A DNA stretch of 64,000 bases from Paenibacillus ferrarius (GCF_002027705.1 NZ_MBTG01000045.1:124001-188000); one strand, 5' to 3'. Positions 49,910-59,848 are shown, numbered from the stretch's first letter. The notes: generated from the sequence alone by a model not told the origin. A program made the numbers and translations.

Positions 49910-50359
49910 CTAGGACAATAACTCATTATTCGATTGTGGGCATTCGAAAGCTCTGATTCGTTCCAACATACTGCCGATGGTATGTCCATTGAAGTACAAT
50001 TCCATCTGCTTCTCGGCGTCTGCGAACACATCTCCCATTAATTTATCCATCTTGGATGAAATCAAACAGGGTTTATTCTCATCCCCAGAGCACCAGCTTG
50101 GCTTCAAGGAGCCTTGGCACGTCAATCGATAAATTTCACCGAGTGTCACTTCATCCGGGTTTCGGCTGAGGATGAAACCGCCGCCGATACCTTCTTTCGT
50201 TGAAACGTAGCCTGCTTTTCGAAGAAAGCCCATCACTTTGCGAATACGAGCAGAATGTGTAGACACATTCACAGCAATTTCTTCGCTTGTTGCCATATGA
50301 TCGGGCAAATTAGCAAGAAATACAAGACTGTGGACGGCTATCGTAAATTCGCTGTTCAT
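49910..50359 (-). CDS. Rrf2-family transcriptional regulator with three cysteines
   Basis: 149 residues. Winged helix at 1-75 (VNVSTHSARIRKVMGFLRKAGYVSTKEG and GGGFILSR pattern). After the dimer helix come Cys residues at about 85, 94 and 102 (LTCQGSLKPSWCSGDENKPC), a C-x8-C-x7-C arrangement like the iron-sulfur ligands of IscR and NsrR, though the spacing differs. Target genes and cofactor unknown. Monocistronic with clear promoter and terminator; GGGGGG ribosome site before the ATG. Confidence 0.88.
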   Translation of the reverse strand: MNSEFTIAVHSLVFLANLPDHMATSEEIAVNVSTHSARIRKVMGFLRKAGYVSTKEGIGGGFILSRNPDEVTLGEIYRLTCQGSLKPSWCSGDENKPCLISSKMDKLMGDVFADAEKQMELYFNGHTIGSMLERIRAFECPQSNNELLS

Positions 50360-50403
50360 GGTTGGTCCCCCCTGAAGAATGCGATGTTGTGTCGCTTACT
50401 GTC

Positions 50404-50432
50404 ATTGTACCCGTTACAGATTATACAGTCAA
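50404..50432 (-). promoter_or_regulatory. Sigma-A promoter of the Rrf2-family gene
   Basis: TTGACT at 50432-50427 and TACAAT at 50409-50404, spacer 17. Confidence 0.8.
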
Positions 50433-50469
50433 TGGATGAGCACCTTTTGGGAGGCAGAACGGTGAACGT

Positions 50470-51078
50470 TTAGAGAACTTCGATGTCAAACTGAAGCAGC
50501 AGATCGCTTAGCAGAGACAGCGGCAAGCCAACAACGGTGAAATAGTCGCCTTCGATGGCATGCACAATCGTAGCTCCGATCCCTTGAATGGCGTAAGAGC
50601 CGGCCTTGTCCTTAGGTTCTCCTGTCGCAATATAACGAAGAATTTGGCTGTCGGTCATTGGTTTCATCTTGACATCTGTGACACTGTGCGAAACGGCTTG
50701 TTTGCCCGTAGCTGCATCGATACACGCGATCCCGCTATAAACCTGATGCGTATTGCCTTGCAGTGCTTGCAGCATCCGGAAAGCGTCTTGTTCGTCCGCC
50801 GGTTTGCCCAAAACTTCATTGTGGTAAACAACGACCGTATCCGAGCCGATAATAATACCATGCTTCTCTTCAGCTTCCAGCATTTCGCGCACCATGGATG
50901 CTTTGCGCAAAGAAAGCAATTCCACCAGCTGAGCTGGCGTGATTTTTTCTTCGACGGTCTCATCTGCGTCACTCACTCGAATGATATAGGGTAGACCTAA
51001 TGTTTGGATAAGCTCTTGTCTGCGCGGCGATGACGATGCCAGAATAAGTCGTTGATGGTGATTGGTATTGGTACTCAT
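50470..51078 (-). CDS. maf: Maf family nucleotide pyrophosphatase
   Basis: 202 residues from the ATG at 51078 (CGGAG nine bases upstream). ILASSSPRRQELIQTLG at the N-terminus, IIIGSDTVVVYHNEVLGKP near residue 75 and GSYAIQGIGATIVHAIEGDY near 155 are Maf signatures. Hydrolyses dTTP/UTP and some modified nucleotides; overproduction blocks septation in B. subtilis. Confidence 0.96.
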   Translation of the reverse strand: MSTNTNHHQRLILASSSPRRQELIQTLGLPYIIRVSDADETVEEKITPAQLVELLSLRKASMVREMLEAEEKHGIIIGSDTVVVYHNEVLGKPADEQDAFRMLQALQGNTHQVYSGIACIDAATGKQAVSHSVTDVKMKPMTDSQILRYIATGEPKDKAGSYAIQGIGATIVHAIEGDYFTVVGLPLSLLSDLLLQFDIEVL

Positions 51079-51136
51079 AAGAAACAACTCCGTTCAAAGT
51101 AATAATCGAATTCACACATAGGCGAGACTGCTTTTT

Positions 51137-51379
51137 TTACAACTTGCGATACAGGAGGTAGGCCCCCACTAATCCAAGAATACTGCATAAGTTTAGTTTC
51201 ACCAAAAGATGGAACTCATATTTCACAACCTGCAGATCAGCTTTAGGCTCCCAGGAGATCTGGGCTGATTTGGTCAAAAAAGCAAGAGCAGGGACCGGCG
51301 CCAGCAGCTGGCCAACAATAATCCCGGTAATCAAACCGACGATTAAAAATACGATTAATGCGAAGGTGCCTTTTTTCAT
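51137..51379 (-). CDS. DUF4321 membrane protein
   Basis: 80 residues from the ATG at 51379 (GAGAGG nine bases upstream). Two membrane helices (about 5-25 and 60-77) flanking an outside loop with ISWEPKADLQVVKYEFHLLVKLN, the DUF4321 core. Function unknown; usually found near maf and mreB in Firmicutes, as here. A TATAAT at 51417-51412 likely serves it. Confidence 0.85.
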   Translation of the reverse strand: MKKGTFALIVFLIVGLITGIIVGQLLAPVPALAFLTKSAQISWEPKADLQVVKYEFHLLVKLNLCSILGLVGAYLLYRKL

Positions 51380-51524
51380 GCCTGTCATCCTCTCTTCTAT
51401 GTACAAGCCCTATTATACTGGCACACTCCTCTTTTTTCCATGAAAAATGTGATCGCATGGTGATTGTTACCTGCTTACATCCCCAGCTGATCCTAGTAAG
51501 ATAGTTACCGGAGGTATTTCAACT

Positions 51525-52772
51525 ATGACTCTACTAAAAAGACTTGTCCTATTCACTTTTCTATTAACCCTAGCCTTTCCGTATCAAGCCTTTGCTTACA
51601 AAATCGTGCTGGACGCCGGACACGGTGGAAGCGATCCCGGAGCTATCGGCGTCAATGGCCTCCGTGAAAAAGATGTCAACTGGGACATCACCCAAAAAGT
51701 AAGAGACGAGCTGAAAGCGCTCGGTTATGAGGTTGTTTTGACCAGAAAAGATGATTCCTACTGGGCGCTTGCACAGCGAGTCGAATTCACGAATGCGCAG
51801 CAAGCGGATTTATTCGTATCTATTCATGCGAATGCTCACCCTGATGGCAAAACCAACGGCTCCATGGTGCTTTACTATGACAATGCCTATCCGCAAGAGG
51901 ATTACCCTGCCAGTGAAACGATGAAGCAATTGACTCCCTACAGCAAAGACCTTGCTCAGCACGTTTTGGATTCTCTGGTCGCAGCGGTGGGAACCAAAAA
52001 CTTAGGACTCGTCCCAAGTGCTGTGTATGTCGCCCGAATGGGGACCATTCCGAGCATTCTTGTAGAAACAGCCTTTCTCAGCCAAAGCAGCGATGCCGCT
52101 TTGCTCGCTAGCGATGCGGTGCGAGCCAAGATGGCAAAAGGCATAGCGAATGGAATTGCCGCTTACGCACCTCCCTTGTTCACGGACACACTTACCCATT
52201 GGGCCCGAGAAGCGATCGTACGGATGCAAAATAAAGGGGTCATTGAAGGTATGGGCAATCGGTATGAACCCGATCGTGCGCTGACCAGAGCTGAATTCCT
52301 CACCTTGATGGATCGTGTCTTCTCCTTCAGCGAAATGAAAGCGTCCTGTGAACCAAGCGGAACCGTCACATCGCTTGTATATGGCTGCCAGGCTGATGAC
52401 GCTGAGCAAAGCTACAAAGATCTGCCAACGTCTCACTGGGCCAGCCCCGTGTTCGCCAAAGCCAAGAAACTGAATCTGCTGCAGGGGTACTCGGATGGAA
52501 CCATCCGTCCCAACCAAGCGATTACGCGTGGCGAGGTTGCTTATCTGTTTGACCATTTGCTGCAGCTTTCCGCCACTGCAAATAGCAGGCAGCAGGCAGC
52601 ACCGCAGCCTAGCTTCGACGATGTGCCTTCCTCGTTATGGAGCGCGAAAGCCATTTATGCTTTGCAATATAAAGGATTGATCAATGGCATCACCGATACC
52701 TCGTTCAAGCCAGATCAAACCATTACCCGCGCCGAGATGGCGACCTTGTTGAATCGTTATTATGTCAAATGA
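51525..52772 (+). CDS. N-acetylmuramoyl-L-alanine amidase with three SLH domains
   Basis: 415 residues. Signal peptide about 1-24. Amidase_3 domain (about 25-210): LDAGHGGSDPGAIG holds the first zinc His, GLREKDVNWD the Glu, FVSIHANAH the second His, and VETAFLSQ the catalytic Glu. Three SLH domains follow (about 218-265, 290-335, 358-405) with TRAE, TRGE and TRAE motifs, which bind pyruvylated secondary wall polymer. Two cysteines sit in the linker after SLH 1. It occupies the place of spore or cell-wall genes near maf; a housekeeping or CwlD-like role cannot be told apart from sequence. GGAGG nine bases before ATG. Confidence 0.93.
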   Translation: MTLLKRLVLFTFLLTLAFPYQAFAYKIVLDAGHGGSDPGAIGVNGLREKDVNWDITQKVRDELKALGYEVVLTRKDDSYWALAQRVEFTNAQQADLFVSIHANAHPDGKTNGSMVLYYDNAYPQEDYPASETMKQLTPYSKDLAQHVLDSLVAAVGTKNLGLVPSAVYVARMGTIPSILVETAFLSQSSDAALLASDAVRAKMAKGIANGIAAYAPPLFTDTLTHWAREAIVRMQNKGVIEGMGNRYEPDRALTRAEFLTLMDRVFSFSEMKASCEPSGTVTSLVYGCQADDAEQSYKDLPTSHWASPVFAKAKKLNLLQGYSDGTIRPNQAITRGEVAYLFDHLLQLSATANSRQQAAPQPSFDDVPSSLWSAKAIYALQYKGLINGITDTSFKPDQTITRAEMATLLNRYYVK

Positions 52773-52819
52773 AAAAAAAGCGTGTCTGAGCCCTTAAAAG
52801 GTTCGGACACGCTTTTTTT
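52772..52819. terminator. Bidirectional terminator between the amidase and SpoIIB-like genes
   Basis: AGCGTGTC-GA-CC / GG-TC-GACACGCT stem at 52779-52813 flanked by an A-run and a T-run; works for both convergent genes. Confidence 0.93.
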
Positions 52820-54173
52820 AGGAAGGGACGCTGATTTTCTTAAGCAGCTCTTTCTGGGCGATAATGTACTGCATCATCGACGACTGAGCTTGCCACAACA
52901 TCGCTGTGGAAGGACTTTTCTTATACTCGTCCATCGACAAGACCGCGCTGTTGATGGCTGCTGTCATTTTTTGCACGACCAATTTCGATTCATCCGTCAG
53001 CCCTTCGTTCATCGCTGTTGACAAAGTGGTTAGCTGTTGATGGGAAGTATGGATCGTCTGCACGGAAGCTTCTGCCAGCGCGGTTGGTTTCGTCTCCGCC
53101 AAATGCACTACGGTGAGCCCTGTTATTGCGTTCACCAATTTGTCCCCTTCGGCCAGAAAAGAAGGAACGGAATCCGGCTTTTGTCCGCCCCAACGGATGC
53201 CTGTTGCTGCGGGGATATCTAAGCTTTTGATATACACTTCAATCGATTTATCCGCAGCCTGCACCTTCTCACGCAGTGCGAGCGCATCATCCTTCGTTTT
53301 GGCAAAACCCACAAATACGGTCAGCTTATCCAAAGAATCGAGTGCGGATGCCAAGCCTTTCTTTTTCAAAGTATCCTGCGTGGCTTGAGCGCCCTGCAAG
53401 CTGCTGAACACCCCATTTTGCAGAAACGTATACGACTTGGCAGGAATTTGCACCGGTGTAACGACCGATGCAGATGCAGCAGCAGCTGTTGCCTGCTCCG
53501 GAGTCGTCTTGACAGCTCCCGTCGGTGCTTTCGATGGAACCGCTGCCTGCGCCTTAGGCGATGGCAAGGCAATTGTATTTTTAGCCGCAGCAGTGTCGTT
53601 GGCATCGTTATTGGATGAGAACATCGAAAGAACGAAAAAACCAAATGCGATCCCGGTCACAACAGCACCAGCCACTGACGTTGCAATACGAATCCAAGGC
53701 GCGCCCGATGGTTTGGCATATCGTGTACCTGTCTCTGGCTCCACATAGGGCCCCTTCGAGGTCCAGCTTGACCACTCGTCGCGATTTCGCTCCGGCATCG
53801 ACTCCTGCGCCCCCTGTCTTTCCGGAGGCAATTCTCTGTCTTCCTGGCGGTCTCTGACCTCCTGGGATTCGCGGATAATTCGTTCCACACGGTCGCTCTC
53901 TGTTTCAATCTGACTGTTCCAATTCCCAAAATCAGTTGTAAAGGTATTTAATGCGTGCGGCTCAAACATTTGTTCGACTTGCTCTCTCTCAGCCTGCTGA
54001 TAGGAAGTAATCGGGTCCGGCGCACGTTCTTCACTTGGATGCGTGATTACTTTGAACTCTTCCTGATAGAGCGGGATGACTTTCTCATCCTGATCAGGTA
54101 CGCGTGAGGCTTTGCGGGTTGATTCTATGGGTTCTTTTGGATCGAAACGGTAGGTTATTCTAGCTTTGCTCAT
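52818..54173 (-). CDS. SpoIIB-like SPOR-domain membrane protein
   Basis: 451 residues from the ATG at 54173 (GGGAG eight bases upstream). Charged cytoplasmic region 1-160, one membrane helix at about 166-185, an Ala/Pro/Thr-rich linker, then a SPOR-like part (about 250-315, SYTFLQNGVFSSLQGAQATQ, LTVFVGFAKTKDDALALRE) and a helical C-terminal domain. In B. subtilis SpoIIB lies between maf and comC-folC and uses its SPOR domain to localise to the sporulation septum; position and layout here agree, but sequence similarity is weak and length is greater. Confidence 0.72.
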   Translation of the reverse strand: MSKARITYRFDPKEPIESTRKASRVPDQDEKVIPLYQEEFKVITHPSEERAPDPITSYQQAEREQVEQMFEPHALNTFTTDFGNWNSQIETESDRVERIIRESQEVRDRQEDRELPPERQGAQESMPERNRDEWSSWTSKGPYVEPETGTRYAKPSGAPWIRIATSVAGAVVTGIAFGFFVLSMFSSNNDANDTAAAKNTIALPSPKAQAAVPSKAPTGAVKTTPEQATAAAASASVVTPVQIPAKSYTFLQNGVFSSLQGAQATQDTLKKKGLASALDSLDKLTVFVGFAKTKDDALALREKVQAADKSIEVYIKSLDIPAATGIRWGGQKPDSVPSFLAEGDKLVNAITGLTVVHLAETKPTALAEASVQTIHTSHQQLTTLSTAMNEGLTDESKLVVQKMTAAINSAVLSMDEYKKSPSTAMLWQAQSSMMQYIIAQKELLKKISVPS

Positions 54174-54285
54174 TCTCTTCACTCCCTCATAAATGTATTT
54201 GGAACGGGCTTTGACGCCACGTTGTCTTGTCCAAATCTTCTGTTACTAGATTATGATTGAGAGAATCGAATTATGTTCCTTTCAG

Positions 54286-54329
54286 CAAAAAAAGACCGCC
54301 TCCAGCCAAATTGGCTTGCAGCGATCTTT
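54286..54329 (-). terminator. Terminator of valS-folC-murC
   Basis: AAAGATCGC-AGCC / GGCT-GCGGTCTTT stem (with bulges) followed by TTTTGC, four bases beyond murC. Confidence 0.85.
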
Positions 54330-54332
54330 AAG

Positions 54333-55721
54333 CTAGGTATTCGTTTCGTATTTCTTGCGCAGCGACTTTGCTAGTCCATCCGCCGCTTTCCAGATGTCAC
54401 CCGCACCCATCGTTAGCACGAGATCGCCAGGTTGTACACGCTGAATCAGATCGGATAGAACCTCTTCCCTCGTTGCAATATGCCGAACATTCGGGTTGCT
54501 GTTGCTTCTGATCAGGTCAACCAGCTTGGCAGAATCCACGCCTTCGATTCGCTGTTCGCCTGCCGGTGAGTAGATATCGGTGATGATCACCTCGTCAGCT
54601 TCATCGAAGGAGCGGCTGAACTGCTCAAACAAATAATAGGTTCGCGTGTATCGTTGCGGTTGGAAAACAGCAATAATTCGCTTCCCTGTTGCTTTGGCAG
54701 CCGATATTGTGGCCTGAATTTCCGTAGGATGATGAGCATAGTCATCGATGACCAGGATGTCCTCTACCTCGCCTAACACTTGGAATCTACGTTTTGCCCC
54801 GCGAAACTCTTGAATCGCATCTGCAATCTGCTCGAATGGCAATCCCGCTTCCAAACAAGTGATTACCGTCGCAAGCGCATTATACACGTTATGCTTGCCT
54901 GGCACGGATAAACTCACCAAGCCCAAATCTGCGCCCTTGAACCTTACGGCAAAAGTAACTTTACGGTCACCCAGCGTAATATCATGCGCTACATAGTCAG
55001 CCTCGCTATCTATGCCATACGTAATGACTTCGCTTTGAATAGCTGGAATCATTTCCCGCAGGAAAGTATCATCCTGGCAAACAATTGCTTTCCCTCCAGG
55101 TCTTACTTGACTGAGGAATTGTTTGTACGCCTTTTTCAAATTCTCGAAATCACCGTTGTAATTCTCCAAATGATCCGCTTCGATATTATTGACCAATGCG
55201 AGAGTTGGATGATATTGAAGGAATGTCCCATCGCTCTCATCCGCTTCGGCGACGACAAAGTCACCCTTGCCTGCTTTGGCATTGCTGCCCACATTCATGA
55301 TTTCTCCGCCAATAATGTACGTCGGGTCCGCTCCGCAAATTTCCATGACCAACGCAATCATAGACGATGTTGTTGTTTTGCCATGAGCGCCTGCAACCGC
55401 AATGCCCTTGCGTTCGTTCATAAGCCTTGCGAGCATCTGTGAACGATGAATGACCGGAATATTCAATTCCTCCGCAGCCTGCATCTCCACATTATCTTTG
55501 GAAAGAGCTGTCGAGTACACAACCAAATCAGCGCCGGAGACATTGCCCGCTTCATGTCCTATGAAAACCTTTGCGCCTTTAGCAATTAGCTTTTCTGTTA
55601 GTTCTTGCTGTGCTAGATCGGAACCGGAAATTCGGTATCCCATTTCAAGCATGACTTTGGCAATTGCACTCATGCCGTATCCGCCGATGCCAATAAAATG
55701 TACGTGTTCTGCTTGACTCAC
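54333..55721 (-). CDS. murC: UDP-N-acetylmuramate-L-alanine ligase
   Basis: Adds L-Ala to UDP-MurNAc in the cytoplasm. 462 residues from the GTG at 55721: HFIGIGGYGMSAIAKVML Rossmann start, ATP loop AGAHGKTTTSSMIA near residue 110, EADESDGTFLQYHP near 170 and DDYAHHPTEI near 345. Starts seven bases after folC stops, with its ribosome site (AAAGGATGG) inside the folC end. Usually near other mur genes or ytpR in B. subtilis, so its place after folC is a local feature. Confidence 0.97.
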   Translation of the reverse strand: MSQAEHVHFIGIGGYGMSAIAKVMLEMGYRISGSDLAQQELTEKLIAKGAKVFIGHEAGNVSGADLVVYSTALSKDNVEMQAAEELNIPVIHRSQMLARLMNERKGIAVAGAHGKTTTSSMIALVMEICGADPTYIIGGEIMNVGSNAKAGKGDFVVAEADESDGTFLQYHPTLALVNNIEADHLENYNGDFENLKKAYKQFLSQVRPGGKAIVCQDDTFLREMIPAIQSEVITYGIDSEADYVAHDITLGDRKVTFAVRFKGADLGLVSLSVPGKHNVYNALATVITCLEAGLPFEQIADAIQEFRGAKRRFQVLGEVEDILVIDDYAHHPTEIQATISAAKATGKRIIAVFQPQRYTRTYYLFEQFSRSFDEADEVIITDIYSPAGEQRIEGVDSAKLVDLIRSNSNPNVRHIATREEVLSDLIQRVQPGDLVLTMGAGDIWKAADGLAKSLRKKYETNT

Positions 55722-55728
55722 GCCGTTC

Positions 55729-57105
55729 TCACCATCCTTTTTCAGAATCGGTTTGATAGGTAATCCAAGAACGAACATCAGAGATTAAATACAGCGTGCC
55801 GGATACGACCGCCAGATCATCCTGCTCAGTTCTGCTTGTAAGGACTTCTAATGCTTGCTTCCAATCGTGCTCCACGACAATCTCTACCGTGCGATCCATA
55901 TCCCGAAGCAGGTCTCTGGCAAGCTCGGCAAGCTTGGAAGCATCACCTTTTTTATGAAAATCAGGTTCCGTAAGAATAAGAGTATCCACCAATGGTAGTA
56001 TATGCCTGAGATAGCCTGTATGATTCTTTGTCGAAAGCATTCCCATCATCAGATGCAGCTTGCGGTAAGAATATACACTTTGAAGGGCGGCAGCCAGCGA
56101 AGCGGCTCCTTCCGGGTTATGCGCGCCGTCCAACAGAATGCGCGGCTCGTTCGAAATCATTTCAAGCCGCCCTGGCCAGCGTGTTCCCTGAAGCCCCTTG
56201 AACAGATCCTCATCATCTACGATGCAAGCATAATATTGACGAAGCACTTCCAAAGTCATCACAGCGACCGCCGCATTCGTCAGCTGATGCTCCCCATTCA
56301 AAGAGATCGGCACGCCTTCGATTCGGCGAAAAGGCCCGCTGAAATCAAAGGATTGATGATCCAGCTTACTTGATACATTGGCATAATTAAATTGATGTCC
56401 AAGCGAATACAGTGTAGCCTTCTTCGCTTTGGCCGTTTCTTCGATAACATGCCATCCTTGTTCAGGCCCCACGGCAGTAATGACCGGTACGCCCGCTTTG
56501 ATAATGCCAGCTTTCTCAGCAGCTACCAGTTCGAGCGTATCTCCCAGAATATCCATGTGATCATGACCCACATTCGTAATGACGGTAACAACGGGATTCA
56601 CGATATTCGTGCTATCCAGCCTTCCCCCTAGTCCTGTTTCCCATACCACATAATCCGGATAAGCAACTTTGCCGAAAAACATAATGGCCAGTGCGGTCGA
56701 GATTTCAAACATTGACGGAGCCCCAAGCTCCGTCTCGGCAATTTCGTCTACGATGGGCTTCATCTCATTCACTAGACGCAGCAGAACCTCATCCTCAATA
56801 TCCGCACCATTCACCTGCATGCGATTGGTATACTTCTCCAAGTAAGGAGACGTAAACGTCCCCACATCGTAGCCGCATGCCTGCAAGACAGAAGATAAAT
56901 ACGCACAAGTAGAGCCTTTGCCGTTCGTCCCCGCCACATGGATGAACTTCAACCTGCGTTCGGGATGACCGAGCTTTTCCATCAGCAATTGCATTCGCTG
57001 AAGTCCCGGTTTGATGCCAAGTTTCTCCATCCGGCCAACAATCCACGCAATCGCTTCTTGCGCTGTTTGAAATTCAGCCGAAGGGGTGTCTTTTAATTCG
57101 TTCAT
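55729..57105 (-). CDS. folC: Folylpolyglutamate/dihydrofolate synthase
   Basis: 458 residues from the ATG at 57105 (GAGG nine bases upstream; the ATG codons at 57120 and 57114 precede that site). P-loop HVAGTNGKGSTCAYLSS near residue 50, the TSPYLEKYTNRMQVNG folate loop, GLGGRLDSTNIV, and ILLDGAHNPEGAASLA near 320. Adds glutamates to folates. Between valS and murC, as in many Bacilli. Confidence 0.97.
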   Translation of the reverse strand: MNELKDTPSAEFQTAQEAIAWIVGRMEKLGIKPGLQRMQLLMEKLGHPERRLKFIHVAGTNGKGSTCAYLSSVLQACGYDVGTFTSPYLEKYTNRMQVNGADIEDEVLLRLVNEMKPIVDEIAETELGAPSMFEISTALAIMFFGKVAYPDYVVWETGLGGRLDSTNIVNPVVTVITNVGHDHMDILGDTLELVAAEKAGIIKAGVPVITAVGPEQGWHVIEETAKAKKATLYSLGHQFNYANVSSKLDHQSFDFSGPFRRIEGVPISLNGEHQLTNAAVAVMTLEVLRQYYACIVDDEDLFKGLQGTRWPGRLEMISNEPRILLDGAHNPEGAASLAAALQSVYSYRKLHLMMGMLSTKNHTGYLRHILPLVDTLILTEPDFHKKGDASKLAELARDLLRDMDRTVEIVVEHDWKQALEVLTSRTEQDDLAVVSGTLYLISDVRSWITYQTDSEKGW

Positions 57106-57175
57106 CGTTCTCATCCTCATTTACTATATGAATCACCTTGTCTGTGTAACTAGGCAACTAACCATTTTACCAGCA

Positions 57176-59848
57176 TTATCCTTTTAATTCCGCTAATCGA
57201 GCAATCACTTTATCCCGTTTATCCGCATAATCAGCAAGTTTAGCCTTTTCTTCCTCAATCACCTTGGCAGGCGCCTTGGCCACAAAGCCCTCATTGCCCA
57301 GCTTCTTCTCAATACGCTCAACTTCACCATGCAAGGATTGCAGCTCTTTATCCAAGCGGGCAAGCTCCTGCGCGATGTCAATTAAACCTGCCAGAGGCAA
57401 GAACAGCTCTGCGCCTGTAATAATGGACGTCATTGCCTTCTCTGGCGCTGCCATATCGGCGTCGATTTGGAGCAGGGACGTATTACAGAAGCGTTTGAGG
57501 TACTCCTCATTGTTGCGAAGAATACTCAGCGTATCGGCGGTCGCCGGCTTCACCAGCAGTTCAACCTTTTTGCTCATAGGCACGTTCACTTCTGCTCTGA
57601 TATTGCGAACAGAACGAATCGCATCCATCAGAAGCTCCATCTCGCGCACAGCATCCGGTGATTCGAAAGCAGCGTTCTCTTGCGGCCATGCAGCAAGCGT
57701 AATCGTTTCACCCTCATGAGGCAAATGCTGCCAAATTTCTTCGGAGATAAACGGCATGAACGGGTGAATCAAGCGCTGCGTTTGATCGAGAACATACGCC
57801 AGAACGGATTGCGTCTTTTGCTTCGCCGCTGCGTCTGCTCCGTACAAGCTCAGTTTGCTGAATTCAATGTACCAGTCGCATAGATCATCCCAAATGAAGT
57901 TGTACAGTACTCGACCGGTTTCACCGAACTCGTAGCTGTCGATCAAACGGGTTACTTCGCGAACGGTCTCGTTCAGACGGTGCAGAATCCAGCGATCCGC
58001 CGTACCCAGCTGACCTGTCAAATCAATATCAGAGGCGGCAACGCCTTCTAGATTCATAAGGGCAAAGCGGGAAGCATTCCAGATCTTATTGGCAAAATTC
58101 CGCGCCTGCTCAACGCGTTCCCAGCGGAAACGAAGATCCTGACCTGGCGTGCTGCTAGTTGAGATCATATAACGCATAGCATCTGCGCCGTATTTCTCGA
58201 TCACTTCTAACGGATCCACGCCATTGCCTAAGGATTTAGACATTTTGCGGCCTTCAGAATCACGAACGAGTCCATGCATCAAAACATCTTTGAACGGATT
58301 TTGCTTCGTAAATTCAAGTCCCGTAAAGATCATGCGAGATACCCAGAAATAGATGATATCATAGCCGGTTACGAGCACATTCGTCGGATAGAAGCGTTTC
58401 AAATCCTCGGCTTCTTCGTTCGGCCAGCCAAGCGTTGAAAACGGCCATAAAGCAGAACTAAACCACGTATCCAGCACATCGTTGTCTTGATTGAGGTTCG
58501 TGCTTTGGCAGTGCGAGCAAACTGTCGCATCTTCACGTGTTACGGTGATTTGACCGCAATCTGCGCAGTGCCAAGCCGGAATCCGATGTCCCCACCACAA
58601 TTGGCGGGAAATACACCAATCACGTACATTTTCGATCCAATTCAAATAAATTTTCTCGAAACGATCCGGAACAAAATTAACGCCATTGCCTGATTTTTGC
58701 GCATCAATCGCTTTCTCAGCAAGCGGCTGCATTTTCACGAACCATTGGGTCGACAGGTACGGCTCAATGACTGCACCGCTGCGCTCACTGTGACCTACTT
58801 GGTGAACGTGCTCTTCAATTTTAATCAGAACACCTTGCTCTTTCAAATCAGCAACGATTCTCTTGCGGCATTCAAAACGATCCAGTCCTTGGTACGGGCC
58901 TGCATTCGCATTCATCGTACCGGTTTCATCCATCACGAGAATTTGCGGGAGATCATGGCGTTTGCCTACCTCGAAATCGTTCGGATCATGCGCAGGCGTG
59001 ATTTTCACAGCGCCGCTTCCGAACTCTTTTTCTACGTAGTCGTCAGCAATGATCGGAATTTCGCGATTTACAATCGGAAGCAGCAGCGTTTTGCCGATCA
59101 GGTGCTTATAGCGCTCATCTTTGGGATGAACTGCAACAGCGGTATCGCCCAGCATCGTTTCCGGTCGCGTCGTCGCCACAACGATAGAATCTGTCCCGTC
59201 AGCCGTTTGATATGACAAATGATAGAGGGCGCCTTGCACCTCTTTGTATTCAACTTCAATGTCTGAAAGCGCAGTACGTGCTGCGGGATCCCAGTTAATA
59301 ATATAATTGCCGCGGTAGATAAGACCTTTCTCATACAAGCTTACGAAGACTTCGCGAACTGCTTGCGACAGACCTTCATCCAAGGTAAAGCGCTCGCGGG
59401 AATAATCGAGGGAGAAGCCCATTTTGGCCCATTGCTCACGAATGGTGTTCGCGTATTGATCCTTCCACTCCCACACTTTCTCCAGAAACTTCTCGCGTCC
59501 GAGATCATAGCGGGTTTGGCCATCTTCGCGAAGCTTCTGCTCCACTTTTGTTTGCGTGGCAATGCCTGCATGGTCAGAGCCAGGCAGCCAAAGCGTGTCA
59601 AAGCCTTGCATACGCTTCGTCCGCACTAAGATATCTTGGAGGGTGAAATCAAGCGCATGCCCGATATGCAGCATCCCTGTAACATTCGGAGGCGGGATAA
59701 CAATGGTGTACGTCTCAGCATCCGGACGGTTGCCCGCTTTAAAAAACTCATTCTTAATCCAGTAATCGTACCACTTTCGCTCGGCTTCCTTGGGATCATA
59801 CGTAGTTGGCATTTGTAATTGCTCTTTGGTTTCATTAGCTTCAGTCAT
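57176..59848 (-). CDS. valS: Valyl-tRNA synthetase
   Basis: 890 residues. Class I motifs HIGH (61-64, in MLHIGHALDF) and KMSKS (about 530, GRKMSKSLGNGVDP); editing domain with VATTRPETMLGDTAVAVHP; anticodon-binding domain; C-terminal coiled-coil arm (LARLDKELQSLHGEVERIEK). GGAGG seven bases before ATG. Expression is set by the T-box leader upstream. Confidence 0.98.
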   Translation of the reverse strand: MTEANETKEQLQMPTTYDPKEAERKWYDYWIKNEFFKAGNRPDAETYTIVIPPPNVTGMLHIGHALDFTLQDILVRTKRMQGFDTLWLPGSDHAGIATQTKVEQKLREDGQTRYDLGREKFLEKVWEWKDQYANTIREQWAKMGFSLDYSRERFTLDEGLSQAVREVFVSLYEKGLIYRGNYIINWDPAARTALSDIEVEYKEVQGALYHLSYQTADGTDSIVVATTRPETMLGDTAVAVHPKDERYKHLIGKTLLLPIVNREIPIIADDYVEKEFGSGAVKITPAHDPNDFEVGKRHDLPQILVMDETGTMNANAGPYQGLDRFECRKRIVADLKEQGVLIKIEEHVHQVGHSERSGAVIEPYLSTQWFVKMQPLAEKAIDAQKSGNGVNFVPDRFEKIYLNWIENVRDWCISRQLWWGHRIPAWHCADCGQITVTREDATVCSHCQSTNLNQDNDVLDTWFSSALWPFSTLGWPNEEAEDLKRFYPTNVLVTGYDIIYFWVSRMIFTGLEFTKQNPFKDVLMHGLVRDSEGRKMSKSLGNGVDPLEVIEKYGADAMRYMISTSSTPGQDLRFRWERVEQARNFANKIWNASRFALMNLEGVAASDIDLTGQLGTADRWILHRLNETVREVTRLIDSYEFGETGRVLYNFIWDDLCDWYIEFSKLSLYGADAAAKQKTQSVLAYVLDQTQRLIHPFMPFISEEIWQHLPHEGETITLAAWPQENAAFESPDAVREMELLMDAIRSVRNIRAEVNVPMSKKVELLVKPATADTLSILRNNEEYLKRFCNTSLLQIDADMAAPEKAMTSIITGAELFLPLAGLIDIAQELARLDKELQSLHGEVERIEKKLGNEGFVAKAPAKVIEEEKAKLADYADKRDKVIARLAELKG

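Noticed and set aside
52002..52556. 184-residue frame antisense to the SLH amidase
   Set aside because: Shadow of the real coding strand.
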